A stretch of DNA of 43,201 bases from an uncultured Bacteriovorax sp. (GTDB lineage: Bacteria > Bdellovibrionota > Bacteriovoracia > Bacteriovoracales > Bacteriovoracaceae). This document shows, in pieces, positions 24,753 to 33,724 of this stretch. The notes under the pieces were generated by a model. That model saw only the letters and a list, made by a program, of their open reading frames with translations, was not told where the DNA came from and made no database searches. Numbering within the stretch: position 1 is the first letter of the stretch; the number at the start of each line of letters is the position of its first letter. A program made the position numbers and the translations under genes. The DNA lies in contig CAMLKK010000026.1 in NCBI GenBank assembly GCA_946480715.1, positions 1 to 43,201 on the forward strand, in the 5' to 3' direction.

Positions 24753-26615
24753 ATGTTTAAGACTGGATTAATGGCCATTGCAACTCTATCTTTTATCGCA
24801 TTAACAGCACCGGCAACAACACAAGCGGGTGTTCACTCGACATCTTCTGTCTCAGCAAAAATCGCTGCTAATAAAGTTAACGATGTCTTCGCAGGTTTAA
24901 AATTTAATTACCTTGATCAAGAAGACCGTCTGCTTATTTTGAATGATTTTTTAAAACAAGTAGAACTTGAATACGCACTTTTACCTTTGAAGGCAAAAAG
25001 TGTTGGTCTCGATTTTAAGAAAGTAAAAGAAGAAGCTCGATTAGCTGAACTTGCTGTCGTTGATATTCTTGCAACATCTGATGAAAGAAAAAATCCAGAG
25101 CTGAGAGAAAAAATCACATTCCTTCAAGCGCAAAGTAACCTGGACTTCCTCGATAGAATGCAACTTCTTGTTGCAAAATTTAAAGACACGCACTTTGGTA
25201 TTCAGGAAAAAATGCCAAGACCAAGTATCTATAATGGTCTTAGACTTTTCAGAATTGATGGTAAAATCGTTGTGGGATCTATTGAAAACAGATTCATCGG
25301 AATGGTTTCGAAAATTTCAGGAGCTGATTTATCTGCAATCAAAATTGGTGATGAAGTTTTAGAAATCGACGGAGTTAAAGTTGAAGATAAAGTAAACGAA
25401 TATAAGGCCTACATTGGTGGTTCATCTGAAGGCTTCATCGATAACTATGCAGTACGCGCTCTTACTCTTCGTAACTTTAAATACGAAAAAAAGAATTACA
25501 TGAAGATCACGTTTAAAAATGCTGGGACATACAAGCTTCCAATCTTCGCGAACTCTACTAAAGGAGCAATGCCAAGATTAGATGCCATCACTTATTTTGA
25601 AAAATATAAAATTCCATCTGACTCGGTATCAATCGGATTAACTTTTGATAAAGCGTCGAACACTTGGAATGAAAGTGCCTTAACTTTCTCAGGTTACTCA
25701 ACTAGACTTCTTCAGGCCAACCTAAGAGGTGTAACGGAAATGCTCGATGATGGAGGAGCTCCAGCAATTCGTACCGGGTATTACATCAATAAAGGTAAAA
25801 CGTATGCCGTCATGCAATTGATGACGTTCTATACGAAAAACGTAAAAGTAGGGAATACTCAACTTCCGTTCATTGAGGCCATTAGAAAATTTATTATGGA
25901 GATCAAAGAGGAACAAGTTCCTTTAATTCTCGACCTTCGCGTAAATGGCGGTGGTAATGGTAACTTCCCTGCGCAAGTACTGAGTCTGTTAGCTCCGGCC
26001 AATACAGTTTACGCAGGACCGACTGCCGGCTATAGAATGACTCAATATATGAGAGGCATTCAAGATGCGAGTAACTACCAGGAGATTATCGGAGAAGATA
26101 TTTCTGCGGGTATCAGCATTGAAGAATTTTCGAATATCTTTGAGAACACATTAGCGGATAGAAAAGAATATACTCCAATGATGAACTTCGGTGCTATTTA
26201 CACAGATTCTAAAGTTGGTGGATTCAACAATAAGATTGTCGCTCTCGTTACGCCAGACTGTATCAGCGCTTGTGACAAAATGGCCTTCCTACTTAAATCA
26301 TCTGGACGCGCAGTGATCGTGGGAACTCATACAAATGGTACAGGGGCGGGTTACCTTTCAACTGAGGACTTTAACACTTCATGGGAAGACCGTTTAAAAG
26401 TGTTAAGTACGACGATTCCAAACTACCTTTTTGGTGTACCAGGTAAATCGGCCGAAACAACAGTTTTCGGAGAGGATAGTGTTGAGCAACTTTGTAGTGA
26501 AAACAAACCAACGGTTGCAGATATTCCTTATAACTCTAAGATGATTGACCTTGCTAAAAATAATCTTGGATGGTTACAAAAGGCCGCTCAAGTAATCGAC
26601 GTACTAGAACAATAG
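24753..26615 (+). CDS. Secreted S41-family peptidase with PDZ-like domain
   Basis: A 620-residue protein with signal peptide ending TTQAG. A PDZ-like segment (GMVSKISGADLSAIKIGDEVLEIDG) is followed by the S41 protease core: LDLRVNGGGNGNFPAQVLSLL, then VTPDCISACDKMAFLL with candidate nucleophile Ser505, then GTHTNGTGAGY. The CtpA/Prc catalytic Lys (GKG) is Thr here, so it belongs with the tricorn/IRBP-like S41 branch rather than CtpA. It probably acts in the periplasm or outside the cell. The ATG at 24753 is chosen over an in-frame ATG at 24747 because AGGAG lies at the right distance. It is a monocistronic unit between two terminators, next to another S41 protease, prc. Confidence 0.82.
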   Translation: MFKTGLMAIATLSFIALTAPATTQAGVHSTSSVSAKIAANKVNDVFAGLKFNYLDQEDRLLILNDFLKQVELEYALLPLKAKSVGLDFKKVKEEARLAELAVVDILATSDERKNPELREKITFLQAQSNLDFLDRMQLLVAKFKDTHFGIQEKMPRPSIYNGLRLFRIDGKIVVGSIENRFIGMVSKISGADLSAIKIGDEVLEIDGVKVEDKVNEYKAYIGGSSEGFIDNYAVRALTLRNFKYEKKNYMKITFKNAGTYKLPIFANSTKGAMPRLDAITYFEKYKIPSDSVSIGLTFDKASNTWNESALTFSGYSTRLLQANLRGVTEMLDDGGAPAIRTGYYINKGKTYAVMQLMTFYTKNVKVGNTQLPFIEAIRKFIMEIKEEQVPLILDLRVNGGGNGNFPAQVLSLLAPANTVYAGPTAGYRMTQYMRGIQDASNYQEIIGEDISAGISIEEFSNIFENTLADRKEYTPMMNFGAIYTDSKVGGFNNKIVALVTPDCISACDKMAFLLKSSGRAVIVGTHTNGTGAGYLSTEDFNTSWEDRLKVLSTTIPNYLFGVPGKSAETTVFGEDSVEQLCSENKPTVADIPYNSKMIDLAKNNLGWLQKAAQVIDVLEQ

Positions 26616-26640
26616 TCTTACAAAATACTCAACTGTTTCA

Positions 26641-26680
26641 TGCTTGTCGGCCTTAAAACCGACAAGCAATTTTTTCTTTT
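26641..26680 (+). terminator. Intrinsic terminator of the S41 peptidase gene
   Basis: A perfect 10-bp stem, TGCTTGTCGG (26641-26650) with CCGACAAGCA (26659-26668), an 8-nt loop, then ATTTTTTCTTTT. The end of the T tract overlaps the -35 box of the next promoter. Confidence 0.93.
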
Positions 26681-26709
26681 GACTCCTCTGGTTTAACCTG
26701 AGGTAAGAT
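26679..26709 (+). promoter_or_regulatory. Promoter of prc with MerR/SoxR-like operator in a 19-bp spacer
   Basis: TTGACT (26679-26684) and TAAGAT (26704-26709) are separated by exactly 19 bp, and that spacer, CCTCTGGTTTAACCTGAGG, is a dyad with 8 of 9 positions paired around a central T. A long 19-20 bp spacer occupied by a palindrome is the classic layout of promoters activated by MerR-family regulators. The CCTC…GTT/AAC…GAGG wording resembles the SoxR site. No MerR gene is in the window. Confidence 0.6.
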
Positions 26710-26751
26710 AGTGGGATAGCAATTTTGCGTTGTGTTCCTACTGGAGAAAAA

Positions 26752-28932
26752 ATGAAACGTCTGTGGCTAGTACCAGTCCTCTTGATCTCTTTAATTGTCG
26801 AAGCTCAAACGGCAAGTGATAAAGACCCAAGACGCGAAAAACTTATCGGTAACATTCTAAAAAATGCACTTGAGACATATCACTATCGTGGATTAAAAAT
26901 CAGCGATGAAGTTTCTCAAAAAGCATTTCAACAATATCTAAAGAGAATTGATAGCTCGAAACAATTCTTCACTAAAGGTGATATCAAAGAACTAGAGGCC
27001 TTTCAGTTCCAAATGGATGATGAGATGGTTAGCGGGGACTACAACCTTGTTAAGAAAGGTGCTGAAGTCTTCAAGAAGCGAGTGAAAGTTGCAGAAACTC
27101 TTCGTTCTGAAATCTTCAAAAAACAATTCGACTTCAATGGAAATGAATCAATCGAAACTGATCCAGAAAAAAGAGACTGGGCAGCTGATGAAAATAAATT
27201 AAAAGAAAATTGGACTCTATTTTTTAAACAGGCAACTCTCAATAAGTATCTATCTTTGATGGATGAGCAACGTGAGAAACCGGCCGCAAAGAAAAATGCA
27301 AAAGACAAAACTAAAAAAGCAGCTCCAGTTAAGAAGTTAACTGATGCAGAAATGCGCGCAAAAGCTCATGAATCAGTTTCTAAAAAATTCAAAACAGTTT
27401 TTGAACGTCTTGCAAAACAAGATCGCGATGATCAATTAGAAAGTTTCTATAATTCAATTGCAGCTGTTTACGACCCACATACTGCTTATTTACCAGCTAA
27501 GAAAAAAGAAGATTTCGACATCGATATTACAGGTAAATTAGAAGGTATCGGTGCTGTTCTTCAGGAAGATGGCTCTTTCATTAAGGTTGTGCAAATCGTT
27601 CCAGGTGGACCAGCTTGGAGAGGAAAAGAACTTGAAGCAGACGACATTATTCTTGCCGTTGCTCAAGGAAACAAAGAATCAGTTGATCTGACAGATATGA
27701 AAGTAGACGATGCTGTTCGCTACATCCGTGGTAAAAAAGGTACAGAAGTTCGTTTAACAATTAAAAAAGTTGATGGAAGCAGAAAAATTATTTCAATCGT
27801 TCGTGATGAAATCGAAGTTGCAGCTTCATTTGCTAAATCTTCTGTTCTTCAATACAAAGATATGGACGCTAAAGTTGGTTACATCCAATTACCAAAGTTC
27901 TATCGCGATTTTGAGAACTCAGTTATCAACTGTACTGATGACGTAAGAAAAGAAATCGAACGTCTTAAAAAAGCAAAAGTTGATGCCATCATTCTTGATT
28001 TAAGAAATAACGGAGGAGGAGCACTTGAAGATGCTCGTCTAATGTCAGGTCTGTTCTTGGAAAAAGGACCGGTTGTTCAAGTTAAAAACCACACAGGTCA
28101 AATCGAAGTTCTTGAAGATGATGACTCTAGCATTTCTTATGATGGACCACTCGTTGTTCTTACAAACCGTTTCTCTGCATCTGCTTCAGAAATTCTAGCA
28201 GGAGCTATGCAAGACTACGGTAGAGCCGTGGTTGTAGGTGGAGATTATTCTCACGGAAAAGGAACTGTTCAAGCTGTTCTTGATTTAAATCGTGGACCAC
28301 TCCTTTCTATTTTTGGACCAACAATGGGAGCGCTCAAAGTTACGATTCAAAAATTTTACCGTGTAACTGGAGCTTCAACTCAATATAAAGGTGTAACGCC
28401 AGATCTTATCCTTCCAGATATGTTCAGTTATGTTGAAAGCAGAGAAAAAGATCTTGAATACTCTCTACCATGGGATCAAATTCCAGCTAAACCATTTAAT
28501 AAATGGAACAAGTTCTCATACAACCTTACTGACCTCAAAGCGAAGAGTGTACAGCGTCTGAAAAACAATCCTCGTTTTGTTCGTATCAATAAGAATCTTG
28601 ATTACTTAAACAAAAAGAAAAAAGACACAATTGCCTCTCTAAATCTTAAAAAAGTTCAGGATGAAGAGGCGATGAATAAAAAAATGGCCGACGAACTTAA
28701 ACTTGAAGACGAAGATAAAAACATCCTCGTTTCAAATTTCGAAGACTCACTTAAAGCGCACGAAAACATTCGTCCTGGTGATGTGAAAAAATGGTCAAAA
28801 GATTTTGATCAAAGAAAAGAGGAATGGGTAAAACTCCTGAGACAAGATGCTGTTCTTGGAGAGTCTATTTTCATTGCTAACGATATTGTGAAGTCGCTTA
28901 GAATTAAACAAACGGCCCAATCGCAACTATGA
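26752..28932 (+). CDS. prc: Carboxy-terminal (tail-specific) protease Prc
   Basis: A 726-residue periplasmic protease (E. coli Prc is 682). The signal peptide ends VEA-Q. The N-terminal ~200 residues match the Prc-specific domain (YHYRGLKISDEVSQKAFQQY, RIDSSKQFFTKGDI). A PDZ domain follows (GIGAVLQEDGSFIKVVQIVPGG in two parts, DDIILAVAQG), then the S41 core LDLRNNGGGALEDARLMSGLF, the nucleophile block RFSASASEILAGAMQDYGRA, and HGKGTVQ with the catalytic Lys. Prc trims C termini of envelope proteins and controls peptidoglycan hydrolases. ATG 26752 has GGAG at good spacing and starts at the signal peptide, so the longer frame from 26725 is rejected. The MerR-type promoter suggests induction by a stress signal. 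The stop overlaps the next gene. Confidence 0.93.
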   Translation: MKRLWLVPVLLISLIVEAQTASDKDPRREKLIGNILKNALETYHYRGLKISDEVSQKAFQQYLKRIDSSKQFFTKGDIKELEAFQFQMDDEMVSGDYNLVKKGAEVFKKRVKVAETLRSEIFKKQFDFNGNESIETDPEKRDWAADENKLKENWTLFFKQATLNKYLSLMDEQREKPAAKKNAKDKTKKAAPVKKLTDAEMRAKAHESVSKKFKTVFERLAKQDRDDQLESFYNSIAAVYDPHTAYLPAKKKEDFDIDITGKLEGIGAVLQEDGSFIKVVQIVPGGPAWRGKELEADDIILAVAQGNKESVDLTDMKVDDAVRYIRGKKGTEVRLTIKKVDGSRKIISIVRDEIEVAASFAKSSVLQYKDMDAKVGYIQLPKFYRDFENSVINCTDDVRKEIERLKKAKVDAIILDLRNNGGGALEDARLMSGLFLEKGPVVQVKNHTGQIEVLEDDDSSISYDGPLVVLTNRFSASASEILAGAMQDYGRAVVVGGDYSHGKGTVQAVLDLNRGPLLSIFGPTMGALKVTIQKFYRVTGASTQYKGVTPDLILPDMFSYVESREKDLEYSLPWDQIPAKPFNKWNKFSYNLTDLKAKSVQRLKNNPRFVRINKNLDYLNKKKKDTIASLNLKKVQDEEAMNKKMADELKLEDEDKNILVSNFEDSLKAHENIRPGDVKKWSKDFDQRKEEWVKLLRQDAVLGESIFIANDIVKSLRIKQTAQSQL

Positions 28933-29153
28933 TTGATAATGCAGAAGTAAACAGAATTCTCGAAATTCTCGAGAATCATCCGAATGAAGAAGAAGCTGTT
29001 GTCCTGTTAAGGGAATTTAATACAGCTTCTTCTAAACTTGGAAAACTTTTATTAAATTTGGATCAATCGCTTTCACATGAAGTCTGGAAGAAAGAGTGTG
29101 ATAAGGCTAAAGCGGATCTGGATAACATTATTGCGAAGATTGATGATCTCTAA
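28929..29153 (+). CDS. Small acidic helical protein, unknown
   Basis: A 74-residue protein beginning MIDNAEVNRILEILENHPNE, with heptad-like leucines and charged residues (LGKLLLNLDQSLSHEVWKKE) suggesting two or three helices. No signal peptide or Cys. It starts inside the prc stop (ATGA), so it is translated with prc although it should stay in the cytoplasm. The composition recalls small coiled-coil subunits, but I do not recognise a family. Confidence 0.6.
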   Translation: MIDNAEVNRILEILENHPNEEEAVVLLREFNTASSKLGKLLLNLDQSLSHEVWKKECDKAKADLDNIIAKIDDL

Positions 29154-29194
29154 ATTGATTTTTTAGATAATCACTAAACTAGAGGAAGAGTTTA

Positions 29195-29929
29195 ATGAGT
29201 AACGACAGAACGCGCACAGACGTGATGGAAGATGCTTTGGATGATGATTTCGAATTCACCATTGAACATCCGAAATCAGCTAATGCTAATACTTCAAAAC
29301 CTACTCACGCATCGCCTGAAAAACAAGAACGTACTGTCACATCCGTCAGAGATAAAATCGCTGCTGAAAAAGCAAAAAAACTCCGTCTGGAAAAACCCAC
29401 TCATCAAGGTTCAAGGGCCACTCGTACAGAAATGTACAATGAGATGGAAAAAAAGGCGCAAAAAAAATTCAACACAGATGTCTTCGTATACGCTTCAGTT
29501 CCATTACGTGGAATTGCTTTTGTTCTAGATATGGCCTTCACAGTCGGAGTCTATGTCTCTGCCGTATTCATCACGCCCTATATCTTAAAAGGTTTGGATT
29601 TATTTCTTAATAAGTACGGACTCGATTATACACTGCCTCGTCCTCTTATGAATCAGAGCATACTGTATGCAACGATTGTAATCTCTATGTTTTTATTCAT
29701 CGTTGTTCCACTGGCATTTTACAATCGCACATTCGGAAAAAAATTAACAGGATTGCATGTTAGAGGGATTGATTCATACACGCTCTCTATTCCTCAAGCG
29801 CTCTTTCGTGAGTTTTTGTGGAAACCGATTAGTGCAGGATTGGTTATAGGATTTATTATGCCATTCTTTGCAAACCGTAAGCAGTCGCTGCATGATAAAC
29901 TTGCTAAGACGTTTGTCATCAAAGAGTAA
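29195..29929 (+). CDS. RDD-family inner-membrane protein
   Basis: A 244-residue protein with a charged cytoplasmic N-terminal ~95 residues (rich in Lys, Glu, Asn), then the RDD domain: PLRGIAFVLDMAFTVGVYV (the Arg and Asp of the family motif), a membrane segment around LFIVVPLAFY, and NRTFGKKLTGLHV, the conserved 'T.GK...gl.V' block, followed by QALFREFLWK and a final HDKLAKTFVI (family D-x-x-a-x-T-x-V). Three to four membrane spans. Some RDD proteins act as Na+/H+ antiporters, but most have no assigned role. AGAGGAAGAG is the ribosome site. It ends 9 nt before the convergent pilT stop. Confidence 0.82.
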   Translation: MSNDRTRTDVMEDALDDDFEFTIEHPKSANANTSKPTHASPEKQERTVTSVRDKIAAEKAKKLRLEKPTHQGSRATRTEMYNEMEKKAQKKFNTDVFVYASVPLRGIAFVLDMAFTVGVYVSAVFITPYILKGLDLFLNKYGLDYTLPRPLMNQSILYATIVISMFLFIVVPLAFYNRTFGKKLTGLHVRGIDSYTLSIPQALFREFLWKPISAGLVIGFIMPFFANRKQSLHDKLAKTFVIKE

Positions 29930-29938
29930 TACTGCTCG

Positions 29939-31021
29939 CTATTCAACAATGAGTTTTTGAATAAAGTCGGATTGAGAGGAAACAGCATCAAGTGCAGTTT
30001 CTTTATCAATGAAGCCTTTTTGGAAGAGATACATGATGTGCTGGTCGAAAGTCTGGCCGCCGTTAACGGACTTACCTTGACCTTGCGAGATGATAAGTGG
30101 AATTCGGTTAAGATCGTCTTTTCCGCTGATACAGTCGCGAATACCAGGTGAAGTCACCATGATTTCCTGAGCGATTACAATCCGTCCATTAACTCCCTTT
30201 AACATTCTTTGTCCGATAACTGCGTACAGATTTTCGGCAAGACGCTTTCTCACTTCACCTTGTTCATGAGTAGGGAACATCGAGATGATACGACCAATTG
30301 TCGTTACAGTATTTGTCGTGTGCAGAGTGGAAAGAACCATATGGCCCGTTTCAGCTGCTTTTAGTGCAATGCTGGCCGTTTCCGGGTCGCGCATTTCACC
30401 GATGGAGATAATGTCAGGGTCCTGACGTAAGGCCGCTCTTAAACCGCTGGTGAAGTTCTCAGTGTCACGTCCGACTTCGCGTTGAGAGACTCGAGATTTT
30501 TTCTGCGTATGCATGAATTCGATCGGGTCTTCGATGGAAATGATATGTGAAGCTGTATTTTCATTGATGTGATCAATCATCGCTGCAAGAGTCGTACTCT
30601 TACCAGAACCAGTCGCACCAGTAACGAGTACGAGACCTCTTCTATTCATAGCGATTCTACCGAGGGTCTTAGGCATTTCCAAGGCCGCTAGACTCGGAAC
30701 CTTGGTATTGATGATACGAAGAACGATACCAATCTGACCAAAATAAGAATAAATGTTGAAACGAAGTCTGCAGAGATCAGGAATACTGAAACCACCATCA
30801 ATTTCCGATTCAATTTGAATATCAGACGGATCATTGATCCCAAGAAGGATACGAACGATGTCGGCCATATCATTAGGGCTAAATGTTTTAGTTTGAACAG
30901 GGACGAGTTCTCCTCGAATGCGTAAACAAGGTACTTCATTCGAGCGAATATGGATGTCTGAAGCCTGGTGGTTTATGGCCACGGCCGTGAGAGAGGAGAG
31001 ATTTTTTAAAGTAAAGGCCAT
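29939..31021 (-). CDS. pilT: PilT-family type IV pilus retraction ATPase
   Basis: A 360-residue hexameric ATPase of the twitching-motility class that powers pilus retraction at the inner membrane. Features: N-terminal NHQASDIHIRSNEVPCLRI, Walker A GATGSGKST (Lys141), Asp box SIEDPIEFMH, Walker B LRQDPDIISIGEMRD, His box ETGHMVLSTLHT, and a C-terminal SPGIRDCISGKDD in the place of PilT's AIRNLIREDK motif. PilT and PilU are hard to tell apart here; the retained AIRNLIRE-like block favours PilT. No other pilus genes are in the window. It lies divergent to the GT9 gene across only 44 bp. Confidence 0.9.
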   Translation of the reverse strand: MAFTLKNLSSLTAVAINHQASDIHIRSNEVPCLRIRGELVPVQTKTFSPNDMADIVRILLGINDPSDIQIESEIDGGFSIPDLCRLRFNIYSYFGQIGIVLRIINTKVPSLAALEMPKTLGRIAMNRRGLVLVTGATGSGKSTTLAAMIDHINENTASHIISIEDPIEFMHTQKKSRVSQREVGRDTENFTSGLRAALRQDPDIISIGEMRDPETASIALKAAETGHMVLSTLHTTNTVTTIGRIISMFPTHEQGEVRKRLAENLYAVIGQRMLKGVNGRIVIAQEIMVTSPGIRDCISGKDDLNRIPLIISQGQGKSVNGGQTFDQHIMYLFQKGFIDKETALDAVSSQSDFIQKLIVE

Positions 31022-31065
31022 CCAACATTTCCAAGAGAGAGGTCTTCGTTTATTATTGAGCGATA

Positions 31066-32085
31066 ATGAAAAAAAATAAAGTTCTAATTATCCGCTTCTC
31101 CAGCTTCGGCGATATCGTTCAATGCTCTAGTGTTGTTGATTTGATTGCTCAGAAACTTCCAGATGCTTCTATCGACTGGGTAACTCGTAGTGATTTTTCA
31201 GCACTAGTGGGACTAAACGAAAACGTCGATCGCGTCTGGGCCTTTCAAAAAAAAGATGGTTTAGCAGGACTTTTTAAACTCGCTAAAAAACTTCGCGCCG
31301 AAAAATATGATTACATCTACGATGCTCACAATAATGTCCGTTCAACAATTCTCTCTTTTTTTCTGAAAAGTCTTTTTTCAAAAAAACCAAATTGGGTGAC
31401 TCGTCCAAAAGATCGTTGGAAAAGAATTTTATTATTCCGTTTCCGTATCAATAAATTTGATTGGCCCTTTAGAGGTATTCATTCTTATGTAAGACCGCTT
31501 AACAAATGGGGAGTCACGATAAAAAATATCGAGAAGACTCACATGGTTCATTGGAACTTTTCTCCAGTGAGTGATGAAACGAAAGCGGGTTATCAGAAAT
31601 TAGCGGCCGAATCGATTGTGCTAGTTCCTTCTGCGGCCTGGGAAATGAAGAGATGGCCGCTTGATCATTGGAAAAAACTTATCTCATTAATGCCACAGCA
31701 GAAATTCGTAATTCTCGGCGGAAAAGAAGATACTTTTTGTGAAGATTTGAAAGCTGTAGCACCCGAGAGAGTCACAAATCTCGCTGGTAAACTTTCTTTG
31801 ATAGAGAGTTGCGGGCTCATAACTTTTTCACGATTGGTGATTTCAGCGGATACAGGTCTGTTGCATGTTGCTGACGTTTTAGGGAAAAAAGGTATTGCGC
31901 TTATCGGTCCTACTGCCTTTGGGTTTACGACTTCAACGGCAATCAAAACGATGGAACTTCCCCTCGCTTGCAGACCATGTACGAAAGACGGAAGTGGTAA
32001 ATGTACTCAAGATGTTTATCAAAAATGCATGGTAGAAATAACGCCAGAGAAAGTTTCTTCAATGGCGTTGAAGATTCTTAATTAA
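31066..32085 (+). CDS. Glycosyltransferase family 9 (heptosyltransferase-like)
   Basis: A 339-residue GT-B enzyme. It begins MKKNKVLIIRFSSFGDIVQC, the GT9 N terminus, has IDWVTRSDFSALV, then LVPSAAWEMKRWPLDHWKKLI and SADTGLLHVADVLGKKGIALIGPT, the nucleotide-sugar binding region of ADP-heptose:LPS heptosyltransferases. It probably adds heptose to the lipopolysaccharide inner core, but donor and acceptor are unknown. The C terminus has a Cys cluster (CRPCTKDGSGKC, YQKCMVE). Its stop shares the palindromic TTAA with the stop of the convergent gene. Confidence 0.87.
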   Translation: MKKNKVLIIRFSSFGDIVQCSSVVDLIAQKLPDASIDWVTRSDFSALVGLNENVDRVWAFQKKDGLAGLFKLAKKLRAEKYDYIYDAHNNVRSTILSFFLKSLFSKKPNWVTRPKDRWKRILLFRFRINKFDWPFRGIHSYVRPLNKWGVTIKNIEKTHMVHWNFSPVSDETKAGYQKLAAESIVLVPSAAWEMKRWPLDHWKKLISLMPQQKFVILGGKEDTFCEDLKAVAPERVTNLAGKLSLIESCGLITFSRLVISADTGLLHVADVLGKKGIALIGPTAFGFTTSTAIKTMELPLACRPCTKDGSGKCTQDVYQKCMVEITPEKVSSMALKILN

Positions 32086-33716
32086 TGGTTTGTTTTTCGC
32101 ATTTCCCAAAGCAGATGACTGATATATGGTCGTCTCGTTTCTTTCGTTGCCACCATTAAAAGTTTGGTAATTTTCAGACTTCCCGGATTGGAATAAAGAA
32201 GAATTAATAATTCTTGAATATAGTTTGTACTAAGTGTGATGTAGTTATCTGTTCCAATCGAAAGCTGTACACCTTTTTTCTCCCACCACGAAAATGGATG
32301 GTCCTTGTAGTCTGGAAAACAGCCAGTCAGTTTGAGATTTGAAGAGGGAAGAGCAACGAGTGAAACTTTTTTATTAATCATTCGATTAAGAACGTCATGC
32401 TGATAGTGTTCAACTTCACGAGCAGTATGGAATTTTGTTTTTAAAAAACTAATTTTTTCAGCTTCTGTTAAACATTCACCTTTAAAAAGTTTTTCTTTAA
32501 CAATTTCATCTCTCCATTCCATGTCGAGAATTTCCTGCCCTTCGCTGGATTCAGGCTTCAAAGGAATGCCGGCCTTATTCATTTCAATTAATCGCTGGTA
32601 AAGTCTGTGGAAATAATAGTTCGGATTAATTCCCAAACTAAGACCATGTTCAAGAGTATCTATGTGCCAAATGTTAAGAGCATTATCAACGGCCTGAACA
32701 CCAAGACGCAGGATTTTCCATGTTTCACCATGGTGCGAACGAATGCTGAATCCTTGATATTGAAGTCTGCGCAGACCTGATTTCATTTCTTTAAAATGCG
32801 CTTTTCTATAGAGCTCTCTTTCATCACCGACTGTATCGACTTCACTAAGAACGTCTTTTAAATGCGGATGTTTTTGGATAATTTTTAAGATGCTTAAAAC
32901 TTGATCTTCAAAATGGGATTGTTTGCTTTCAAAGTTAACCTGGTCAAAGAAACTAGGTTCTTTTCTAAAGCTAGGGGACAGGACAAATTGGAAAAAAGGA
33001 TGGTCGTTTTTAAAGCGCATGAAACCATCATAGAGGCCGAGGACGACATCTTCCTCTGTCAGTGATTCTAGTCCGGGAATTTGTTCATCTGAGAGGCCGG
33101 TACTTCTTGAAAGAGTAAACTTCAGACGAATCTTCCCCACATTGTATTGGGAGTAGAGTTCGTGGGCCATATGATAAGCAGCTGCTTCGTGGGCCTCTTT
33201 TGTCGTCAGAACAAGCTTGGCGAGATAGAGAATTTTTAAGTACGTTTTAAATTGCTCACCTTCTTTCAGACGAATGAGTTTATCAACATCATCTACATTC
33301 TTAATTGGAAGTGCGTCCTTTCCATAGACCTCAGTAATTTTTTGTTCATACAGAGCTTTGTTCGGTCCTGACAAAAGTTTAGTGAGTCTTGGAAAAAGAA
33401 ACTCAGCACTTAATGAGCCTGTGAGATGAATATGTTCTTCATGGTAAGGGAGAGGAAATTCTTTAAAAAATTCAAAAAATGCCTTTGAAAATGAATGACT
33501 GAGAAGCGTGCTGATATCTACTTCATTATTTTGAAAACCTAAAACAAGTTTACGAAATTCATGAATAGATTTTTCAACGAGTGTATTATTTTTTAGTTCA
33601 GGATGATAGGCCATCAACTCCAAGGTGTCGTTGAGATTGAGTCCATTCGTTTCGCTGATCGTATCAATCAAAGCAAGTTTTACGTCTTTGATGATTTTAT
33701 CGTTTTTGGAAAACAT
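32082..33716 (-). CDS. Adenosine deaminase-superfamily protein, long variant
   Basis: A 544-residue protein, much longer than the ~340 residues of bacterial adenosine deaminase. Metal-site blocks occur in order: EEHIHLTGSL (His95, His97; family HxHLDGS), RSHHGETW (family HAGE), HIDTLEHGLSL (family RIGHG), LPSSNLKLTG and SIGTDNYITLSTNY (family TDDP). The second Asp of TDD is Asn. Zinc ligands look complete, so it may be an active deaminase or hydrolase on an adenosine-like or different substrate. Extra sequence lies in the N-terminal 85 residues and between blocks 1 and 2. It is 8 nt after the J-domain gene with AGGAAG as ribosome site, so probably co-transcribed. Confidence 0.7.
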   Translation of the reverse strand: MFSKNDKIIKDVKLALIDTISETNGLNLNDTLELMAYHPELKNNTLVEKSIHEFRKLVLGFQNNEVDISTLLSHSFSKAFFEFFKEFPLPYHEEHIHLTGSLSAEFLFPRLTKLLSGPNKALYEQKITEVYGKDALPIKNVDDVDKLIRLKEGEQFKTYLKILYLAKLVLTTKEAHEAAAYHMAHELYSQYNVGKIRLKFTLSRSTGLSDEQIPGLESLTEEDVVLGLYDGFMRFKNDHPFFQFVLSPSFRKEPSFFDQVNFESKQSHFEDQVLSILKIIQKHPHLKDVLSEVDTVGDERELYRKAHFKEMKSGLRRLQYQGFSIRSHHGETWKILRLGVQAVDNALNIWHIDTLEHGLSLGINPNYYFHRLYQRLIEMNKAGIPLKPESSEGQEILDMEWRDEIVKEKLFKGECLTEAEKISFLKTKFHTAREVEHYQHDVLNRMINKKVSLVALPSSNLKLTGCFPDYKDHPFSWWEKKGVQLSIGTDNYITLSTNYIQELLILLYSNPGSLKITKLLMVATKETRRPYISHLLWEMRKTNH

Positions 33717-33724
33717 TTTTCTTC

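Noticed and set aside
28953..28975. Tandem ATTCTCGA and palindrome ATTCTCGAGAAT
   Set aside because: Explained by the coding of a repeated Ile-Leu-Glu stretch in the small protein; too short for a repeat element.
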